From positions 1 through 49,356 of the IMG/VR virus record IMGVR_UViG_3300006736_003764: a DNA stretch of 49,356 bases; one strand, written 5' to 3'. A model generated the notes under the pieces. It was not told where the DNA came from and made no database searches. It saw only the letters and a program-made list of their open reading frames with translations. Shown here piece after piece: positions 30,001-38,100 of the stretch. Positions within the stretch are counted from its first letter, which is position 1. Every line of letters begins with the position of its first letter. Both the position numbers and the translations under genes were made by a program. This stretch comes from a virus.

Positions 30001-31113
30001 CCAGGAGTATGGATTATTCCGGCTTCGGTTGATCACGGTGTGCTGCCCTATGTGTATTTTTCTGCCCCAAGTAAATTAGACACTGGTATACCAAAGATCC
30101 CTGTTCCAAACACACCAGATGCTTTACCTTTAACTCCTCCTGGTATGAAACCCAAGGCCCCCATACCACTTGTGTATAACAAAGATGGTCATGCATATGC
30201 TGAACAAGGCGCCCCGTATTATGGAAAAAGATTACCAGAATATGATATGCAATTAACAGCATTTTTTAAAGGCAGATTAGAATACCACACACCATCGACA
30301 GAAGAAGTTGGAAAAATAGAAGTGTGTTTAGCGGATTCGCGCCGAACGAACAACACTACAAAAACTTCTACATCATCTACTTCTGCTGATACTCAAGATT
30401 GTAAAACAAACCCGCTTGGATTAATAGATTATAAAACATCTGATTTTACTAGTATTGCTATAGAACCAACAAAAAGAAATTTTTCTTGGGGGGCCAAAGA
30501 ATTTGGTAAATATTTAAAAGATCTTGATGCTTCTATGTGGGCAAGAACTAGCCCCGCCACTAAGTGGATTATTAAAGACTTATCTCCTAAAAATGCTAAT
30601 GGCGTTGATAAAGTAGGGGGCCACGCTTCGCACAGAGAGGGAATAGACGCAGATTTTAATTTACCAAAAATAGATACTACTGGCGAAGCACCAATTCCAG
30701 TAGGACTAACAACATCAGAAATTTTAAAGGCACAAGAATTAGATGTAGATAAAATGTTGGCTTTTATAATGCTTTCAAAGATGCATGGCGCAAAAGTTTT
30801 TTTCTTAGATAAAAAGTTTTTTAAACCTTTAAGAGAAAGGGCAAATTTTATTGCAACGGATGGTATCACGGCAACAACTAAAGGTAAAACTTTAGTTATA
30901 GATAATGCACTCAGAAGCTTTTTTAGAGAACATCTATATGAAAAACCAAAAATGGTTAAAGAAATAATGAATTCACTTATACACAAGCCGGGGCATCAAA
31001 ACCGAGTACACGTAAGGATCCAGCGCAAATGGGGGTCTCACGAAACAAGAGATTATCCTGGCTGGGCAATTAGGCGCCTTAAAAAAATGGGCTGTAATTA
31101 TAAAGAATTATAA
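27097..31113 (+). CDS. Baseplate hub protein with duplicated esterase-like segments and MepA-like endopeptidase
   Basis: This 1338-aa protein is read in four parts. Residues about 20-200 resemble a gp5-type hub/OB region (KYRVRIPEMCVATLPPP and MSIPVKLGQVVRVQF). About 310-620 is esterase-like: IIYWFHDEAG (His328), FILVIPEML, GFSAGS (Ser428), HEEVLGLLQKYF, LVADHKGG (499-503) and KIVLIHADYSSIG. About 775-1010 repeats the order (YYLHGDIG, VIIVLMDLDN, HEEILSKIKEKW, KANHGGS, RIDLFDANYGPEIG) but lacks a G-x-S-x-G. After a Thr/Ser-rich linker, residues about 1105-1338 form an M74 (MepA-like) peptidase: H1179-x2-G-x3-D1186 and H1300...H1305, equivalent to zinc ligands His113, Asp120 and His211 of E. 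coli MepA; the MepA His209 position is Arg. It probably cuts peptidoglycan cross-links during injection, as T4 gp5 lysozyme does. Confidence 0.75.
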   Translation: MAECDYQGDEGCEAPAIFKLPAGTLNPQINEVDLNQRSINFQEEGVYSVLGQTVDEAFTPNKFKGLGPLNAILLRIENPYGEGASCTAEEVAANATHTGEKDPLTKYRVRIPEMCVATLPPPNNLEDPCDQDNLRIDAHILCEAKDREVMSIPVKLGQVVRVQFASGAGLTNLKYLGPVDSKGTAWEKLDGPHSPPADYGKRLEECKKIYPNRGATGDIIGMDTNLWKKNSGRTPLVSGIGIPDGPVIPGEIHKEWVVNLFKELKKEGKYKGLIWTGVCKNNGPEDNLNMLTSAGKKSSIGDPGRSTVIYMPIGTDPTIPLEIIYWFHDEAGFKNDKEEWDVLWQSLSGMIKKKRSLNNARRNFILVIPEMLWSKQNTTVAGMRRNETTPVSIKFGQLDVASSSGFVGETRLRHAGYTDRQWAAWGFSAGSHDTINASSFDRPYPPLAFVSLEAGEANPALAAPTAGNMKLLHEEVLGLLQKYFNVTKDNATQITLVADHKGGIAISNLARLNQLEELNPSKIVLIHADYSSIGQLPTQGLAFAKNSQIPDGIVFNYFHDNDAFEILKHINANTRLEIHVSRTSGKNPLPRQAARAFIGALSTMLPTPPGWWAPDPLPVHTFDDRVQKLKELYHYAGLDHWRGKTTDGNYNPNPALFNAYKAGYSLINRTGPAANIIRLEPPFNNIVYKSWGASAKGALAWLPADNNVSQPEALVQESKKLAGTFDIESDVPNSVKEAFRKFSGRAILYRSELVGTTKNVAILEPSGASIYNNYELIYYLHGDIGQNGAAKTYTDALGNQFATMVGDDRNVIIVLMDLDNPSSNTGLWQNGGFNRFHEEILSKIKEKWSGQKKGVNDDGSISYDTPVHPQPGFFTIKANHGGSRILNSIVKSLDSSLRAPSPGALRRIDLFDANYGPEIGIIKQLKSWGASTLGTNFEIQMVVTPTTIGKPGQQGQPANKQAEKYQSEPGVWIIPASVDHGVLPYVYFSAPSKLDTGIPKIPVPNTPDALPLTPPGMKPKAPIPLVYNKDGHAYAEQGAPYYGKRLPEYDMQLTAFFKGRLEYHTPSTEEVGKIEVCLADSRRTNNTTKTSTSSTSADTQDCKTNPLGLIDYKTSDFTSIAIEPTKRNFSWGAKEFGKYLKDLDASMWARTSPATKWIIKDLSPKNANGVDKVGGHASHREGIDADFNLPKIDTTGEAPIPVGLTTSEILKAQELDVDKMLAFIMLSKMHGAKVFFLDKKFFKPLRERANFIATDGITATTKGKTLVIDNALRSFFREHLYEKPKMVKEIMNSLIHKPGHQNRVHVRIQRKWGSHETRDYPGWAIRRLKKMGCNYKEL

Positions 31114-31141
31114 AGAATTAATAGTTATATAGAGGGAAATA

Positions 31142-32125
31142 ATGTCAGCAAATACTGTAAAACCGAGCGATCCAAAAAGAAAGGCTCCCGGGGGCAACTT
31201 ACCAAAAGAAAGGATGCTCCGACAATCTGGGATTGATGGAGATCCAAATCCACAAAAAGTACCTAAATTAAATGTGCCTCCCTCCGGAGAGGTAGTATAT
31301 TTTGGCCCTTATGGATCGCACATCGCGCTGGGCGGGGATCGTTTAAACCCGCGCAAAGGCTTCAAATATGGCGGAGGGAAAGCCATGGCCGGCGTTACTG
31401 CCTGTGCCCATGTTGATATTGTCGCCGGCCTTGATTCTTTTGACACGTATAAGAATAGAATACCCACAGTACCAGTTAACCCGGATGCATTTCGTGATGC
31501 TGCACGAGTTTATATTTCTCAAAATTGTGATGTAGACGATCAATTCACTTGCGCAGATGGCAGTATAGGAAATATAAAAAATAAATCGGCTGCAGTCATC
31601 AAAGCTGATGGAGTTAGGATAATTGGACGAGAAGGGATTAAAATTATAACTGGAACCGACTCAGCTAATTCACGCGGCAAAACTATAAATAGTGTTCCTC
31701 CTATCGATTTAATTGCTGGAAACGCCCCTCCTGAAATGATGCAACCCATTCCAAGGGGCATGAATTTAAGAGACGCGCTACAAACAATAGTTGATAGAAT
31801 CAATCAATTGAGTGGAATTGTTGATAATTTTTTCACCGAACAGCAAGCCTTTAATAGCGTGTTGGCATGGCACGACCACCCAGATTTCATATCAATGGCA
31901 ATTTCTGGGATTGCCACAAGCGGCACAAGTACAAAAGCTTTTTTTAATGGCAATACTTATTTTAATATGGATGTAGCGATCCAGGGATTGAAAAACCAGG
32001 CTGCCGGCATCAGAATTAAAAAAGATTTTCTACTTCACAAATGTGCGATGAGTGGTTTAGTTGTAGAATATTTAAGACCAAGCGGCCTCAAATGGATTAA
32101 TAGTCGCCAAGTTAATACCAGCTAA
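31142..32125 (+). CDS. Baseplate spike-associated structural protein (327 aa)
   Basis: A gaggg ribosome binding site precedes ATG 31142, 29 nt after the hub gene. Residues about 145-185 read KSAAVIKADGVRIIGREGIK, then IITGT. This short-strand pattern resembles the start of the beta-helical needle in gp5/VgrG-type spikes. The N-terminal 45 residues are proline- and lysine-rich and probably extended. The C-terminal part (LAWHDHPDFISMAISGIATSG) is unassigned. I infer a part of the central spike or hub, because the hub gene next to it has no visible needle. No enzyme motif is present. Confidence 0.6.
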   Translation: MSANTVKPSDPKRKAPGGNLPKERMLRQSGIDGDPNPQKVPKLNVPPSGEVVYFGPYGSHIALGGDRLNPRKGFKYGGGKAMAGVTACAHVDIVAGLDSFDTYKNRIPTVPVNPDAFRDAARVYISQNCDVDDQFTCADGSIGNIKNKSAAVIKADGVRIIGREGIKIITGTDSANSRGKTINSVPPIDLIAGNAPPEMMQPIPRGMNLRDALQTIVDRINQLSGIVDNFFTEQQAFNSVLAWHDHPDFISMAISGIATSGTSTKAFFNGNTYFNMDVAIQGLKNQAAGIRIKKDFLLHKCAMSGLVVEYLRPSGLKWINSRQVNTS

Positions 32126-32142
32126 ACAAATGAGAAACTAAT

Positions 32143-35100
32143 ATGCCTAATAATATACCTTTAACAGAAGAACAAAAAACACAACTGTACCGCTCACTTT
32201 ATACACTGTATCAAAACTTAAAAGATTCACCCGAGAAAGGTACGAATAATATTTCATTTGTTGCTTGGACCGCCCCTAAAGGAGTCCCCGGATCCGCCGG
32301 CTATATAGCCGGTTTCTATTCTCCCACACAAACTGAGTTTGTAGACACGCTAACCGCACAATACAAAGAATCCTCACAAACAATACAACAATTTATTGTT
32401 GATACATACAAATATTATGGCTACGGACCAAAAATCAAGATTAAAGAAGAAGGAGCCGACACAACTGCAGAAAAATGGCATTTACAAACAAAAACTTTTT
32501 TGTCAAAAGATAAAAAATATTATATTGTTCCAGTAGTATATAAGAAAATAGTTGACAACCCAGCGATAAAACAATTTTTTACAAACCCTTCTGATACTCT
32601 TTCTAAAGACAGTAAACTACAGATTTATGGCAATAAGGAAGAGCCCGGTCATGGAATTCTTGGTGATGCTCCTGCTTCTAAAATATTTCGAAATTCTGCA
32701 AAAGTATGGGCTCTGGAAAAGCTAGCCAGCGATTTAGCAAAAAGTATTAATCAAGACCATAGAAAAGAAGCGGAAACTATGGGCTTTCTACCTGTTGATT
32801 CTAAAAACGTTGATAATAATAATGCTGAAATGGCAGAAGCATGGTATATTGATGCGCGCCCACCTGAATACCAAAATCTATTTTTAAAAATAATGTTTGA
32901 TAAAGGCTGGGTCGATGCAATCCCTCCACAACTTAGTCCTTGTGTGGACTTGCCATCATCTCGCACTGTTATGATATTTATAAAATCATTTCAACAAGAT
33001 CTAAATAATTTAGAACAAATATTATGGAAATTTAATGATCGTATTATATCTTCTAAAGTTCAAATGCCTTTTGATGCGGCGTGTACCGCTGGAAAAGTAC
33101 CAAAGATTCCTGAACTTATAAACTATCTCCTAAGATTAAATGGAAAGCCTGAAATTGATGACAAGTCCAACGCCGCCCTTCAATTTGGTTTTACCGAGGA
33201 ATTAGAATTACAATATATTGCTTACAGCGAAGAACCTGAATGTTTGTGTGACGACACAAACATTAATGCATACATTTTACAAAAAGGCATCGAAGATCTT
33301 AAGAAAACTCCTCCTTTCGACTCTCCAACTAACAATGGTTTTTTATTTTATTTGCCTGAAATTATGAGAAAATATGTTCCATACCTGAACGGGCCAAAAA
33401 GTAAGTTTCTTTTTTCAGCTCAAGAGTCGTGGATACGTTTTGCTAATTCTTTTGTCTATCCAAAGCCTGAAATAGTACATGACACATCAGAATCTGCGGC
33501 GGATCATTTTGCAAAACAAATGGCAGCAATCGAAAAAGTAACAAAATCAGGCTTTAACGTCTTAAAAGACGCTGCGTATCTTCAAGACCCCACAATGATC
33601 ATGAATTCAGATATAAGAAATTTAATTCAAGGGGCAACGAGTTCTCAAGTTGTATTTGCTGGTGATGATGTAATGATGAAGGCCATTAAATCAGATATAC
33701 TTAATTTAACATCATTATATGGGCGCCTTCTTCACAAAGTACCAATAACAGAATTAGTTAAACTTGCTGTAGCAGCTATTGTTAAATGCACCAGCGATAG
33801 CGCGCTTAAGAAAAAATTATGTAGAACTCTTATAAAAACGATGCCAAGGATTGAGATTGAAACAAAAATATATCCATGTTTGCGCGATGGCGGCCATGAA
33901 GGTGCCATCGCTTCATTACAAAGTGCTATTGGAGGAAGAGAAAGTAAAGTTTATGAACAGGCAAGGGCACGCCATCCAGAAAAATTTCCCGCTTCTGAAG
34001 GAATGAAAACAGAAGCCGAGATGGCAGCCGTAAATGATTTTTATTGTAATGACCCGGCACTTCAAAATGCGCTCGGTCGTTCTCCCGATGACATGTCTGA
34101 AGAATTGCTTGCTTGGCTAGAGGGCGAATATGCATCGGCCGTTTGCGATTGTATATTAACAGTTTACGGACCCGTACAAAAAATAATTCAATTTGTAGAA
34201 GAAGCAAAAGACGAAGTTAGCGATGTTGTAGACATCCTTGGTAAAAATAAAGCTCAATCTGCAGAAGGCCAATCAACTTTTTCATTTGACAGATATATAG
34301 CTCCTTGCAAAAAAACCGAAGACAGGATCCAGTCCTTCGGGGACGAACTTCAAAAAGGTCTAGAAAAGATGGTTCTTGATATAATGTTAGCGGCCGTTTT
34401 AGTAGTATTAAACCAAGTTAAAAGTTCAATAATGGGAGGGCTCCTAAGAGATGTATGTAATGCAGCAAAAAGTCCCTGGAAATTATTAGATATCACCGAT
34501 GAAATAATGAATTCTCCTCTTCATGTAGATACGACTTTTCTTGATCTTAAGAAAAAGATTGGAAATATTGGAAAACTGGCCGGCCTTAGTGCCGATATAA
34601 ACGATTTAATAGACGGAATTAATGCTCTTTCTAGTGAGTTCAGCCCAAGCGAAATGAAACGTCTTTTTTTCACCGAGTGTGGTGATAACTCTTTTGATGC
34701 CGGGTTTCAATCAGTTGCCGATTCGATGGCCAAGAACCACAATGTTACCATTGAGGGACAGAACCCCGAGGTGGCCACCAATAATATATTTAACGACCAT
34801 ACTCCCACAGGCGCCGCGCTTACAGCACAAGAATCAATGACGTTAACAAACCTAGAAGACCCAGAAGCGGCACCATTAAATATTCCTCCGGCATGCCCGG
34901 CCGCCCCCGTAAATAGCCCGGGCCCCTATCACGATTTATTATCGGGCATAGGCGGACTAATGAGTCCTGATGTGTTTGATGAAGCAATAGATGCTTGGGA
35001 AAGAGCTAAATCAGAGTTTGTTGACTTATGTGATCCGGACACGCCAAATGTTCTGGGGGACAATGTTTCCGAAGGTGATATTAGAAAATTAGCAGAATAT

Positions 35101-38100
35101 GATCAAAACAAGATGCTTGATGAAATTACAACAATGTTGCCATTGTTGGATCCTAGTAAACTAGAAGATATGATGCCTCCATTATTTTGCGGCCCATGTG
35201 ATCCTGGAAAAGTTGGCCAAGAGCCTTTAATGCCAAGCCAAACACATCCATCACAATTATTCTTGCTTGATCGCATGAACAAAAATCTTTTTAAAATGGT
35301 TAATAAGATGTTTAATAACAATATAAGCGCTTATAAGCCAATTATAATGGACGTTAGAGAAGATGCTAAACAATACCCAGAAATATACAAAGAGTTGGCA
35401 GAAAAACATATGCCCACTAAAAAAGAACTAAAAAAAATGACAGATGTTGAAAAGTCAGAGGCTTTTTCAGATGCTCACAAACTTATACAAACAGAAATGA
35501 TGTCGCGCTTCGCCGCTGAAGATGGCGATGGGACGAGCCAAAAAGATAAATTTGTTGCAAAAGCACTTTTGGATGCTCTTGAATCGGCCGCGGCCCAGTC
35601 TGAGGTTAACCCAAACCAAAATATAATTATCAATCCTGAATCCCGCGTATTCTCATACGATATCCCTGATAGTGCGAATCAAATATTAATGATAATAAAT
35701 TTTTCAAACAGCGCATCGACATATGGTTCTATAACAACAGAATCACGACAAATAAAGATTGCTGTTCAAAATAAATTTAGTAAAACCATTGAATACGAAT
35801 GGCCTAATCCTAAAAGTACCGAACTCCACCAAATAAAAGATTTTAACGAATTAGATTTAACTATGGAATTTTTTAGGCACCTCGGTGAAAAAATACCCGC
35901 GATGAATTCTTTACTAGGATTGGAGGTTGTAACCCAGACAATAACGGGGGGAAAACAAGCATCGGTTCTTACACAACACTATCCTTTGATTGTAAATCTA
36001 ATATTTGAAACTGTTTTTACTCAAGCAGCACAACATGATTTGTTTAGAAGTAATATATTTTATCAAGTGCCATTGACGGATGAAGAAGTAAAAAAGAGAT
36101 GCAAAGAGGGCCCCGGCAAAAAGCCTCTTTTAGATACGGCAAAGCTTGCTGATGATGTTTCCAAAGCACGCGAAGCGCTAGAATGTGTTATAGGAATGTT
36201 TGAAACTCCAGACGCAACCCAGGTTGCACAAATGTTTGGTCTTTATAAGTTAATAATCAAAGTTTGTATAATAGAAGAATTCTTAAAAAATATATTTATC
36301 TTTGGTTTCGTTAGAATAGCTGATATTTTAGAATCAGACATATACATGCCAATATTATTAAAAAATATTGTTGGTGTTATACAATCATCAGTTAACGGAG
36401 ACAACTATGATAACTTATTAGATTACTCAGCAAAAATTATAAATGGGCGAGAAATTTTAGGAGAAGAATTTAAAAGCGTAGGCCCCGCCGACGAATGGGC
36501 AACAGGGCCTTTCGGTCCAATGAAAAAAATGAAAACACCAGAAGAGTGTTTAATGATAATAATTAGAGAAACCGCGCGAGAAGTTAACGACATTTTAGAT
36601 GATCGTATACAAGGCCTTTTAGATCCAGGCTGGACTAAAAAGTTTTTTGCATATGATAGTGTAGACGACCCCGAAACTCAATCTGTATTAGAAAGTAGAC
36701 TTTTAGAGTATGCAATTTTATCGCCAGATTATTGGTCTCCAAACGTATATCCCCGCCCCCATCACGGCCTCTCACCTACTTTAGGAAAGTTAGATGCAAT
36801 GAACCCTATATTGGAGACCGAACCCGACCGCGGGCTGACCGTGTACAGCGACGCCAACGGTGCCACAATCTTCAAAGGTGGGTGGCCCACCGCCCCCACA
36901 AACGTAACCCAGTTTGAAACGGACCGCGCATTCAACGCAGTATCTTATTGGCCGACTATTGGGAATCAACCATGGGGCGGCGGACTATTTCTGCAACCTT
37001 ATATGAAAATTACATCTAAACTATCTGGCCCGTCAGGACCCGGCTCCTTTTGGACAAAATTCAAAAAGGCCTATGAGTTAAAAAAAGAATTCGAAACAAA
37101 TCCAACCTCGGCCGCATTCGCCGCACAGTATACAAAATCTTCTGATCCAAACAATGTAGGAGAAAATGCAGTTGCGTTGTTGATAAGCAAAATGGATGAC
37201 AATAGTCTGACACAGGATGCGCGCGCTCTATTATTCAATTCGTTCTTTAAAACATTTTTCGACCCAACTTACCTCCCAGATGCGAAAGCTAAAATGCCGT
37301 TTACACGATTAGTTTCTTCGCAAGTAACCTCGGCTGAAACCGCCGACACTAGCTATGAACCATATTATTATTGGGACGACAACCTAGATAACGCCATTCA
37401 GGGCGCCCAAGAAAGATATCATTGGCTTAATAGAGGTATAATATCGACGGACTTTGCTCTTGACGTAGCTCAGCGAGCCGAGCAAAAAGCACAGAACCTC
37501 GCCCTCGCGGAAGAAATAGCACTTCAGGCAGCATATGCAAATATGATATCAGGAATCGTACTCGCCCCCGGGGAATCCTTGTCCTCCCGTAAAAAAGAGA
37601 TTCATAGTTACATCTATTCTAACAGGAAGCATTTTTATCCTCCCCACATTAACCCTTCCAACAGCTTTGGAAACTTAAACGCTGTTCCTGCAAAGGCGTT
37701 CCCAGAAGGCATGATGTTGTCTACCATTAATTTACTTGGGCTGGCCAAAGATATGTCCCCAATTACTAATCTAAAACCATCGACGACAACCAGTGCCTTC
37801 TTCGACAGTGTTCGCAATTTTTTAGGCACAAACGGCGCCGGCTCTTTACAAACAACTGATCAATATCCCATCGACAAGGACGGCGCCGGCGGGTTCGAGT
37901 CCCCTGTACATGATTATACTGAAGCTGTAGCGTTCTGGTCTAGAGTAAGAGATATAATTTTTGATAGTCCTTATGATCTCTGGTTTGATTTCACATTAGG
38001 GATGAGATTAAATTTGGTGTTTCCTATAGATAGCGAAGAGGCTCAACAAGGTATTTTTGAAGCGGCGCAATTTCAAATGGACAAGGAAGACTTTGCTAAA

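Noticed and set aside
30429-30986. Long minus-strand open frame (185 codons) inside the hub gene
   Set aside because: It lies wholly within a strongly supported coding region (the MepA-like domain), has no ribosome binding site, and its sequence has no coherent domain.
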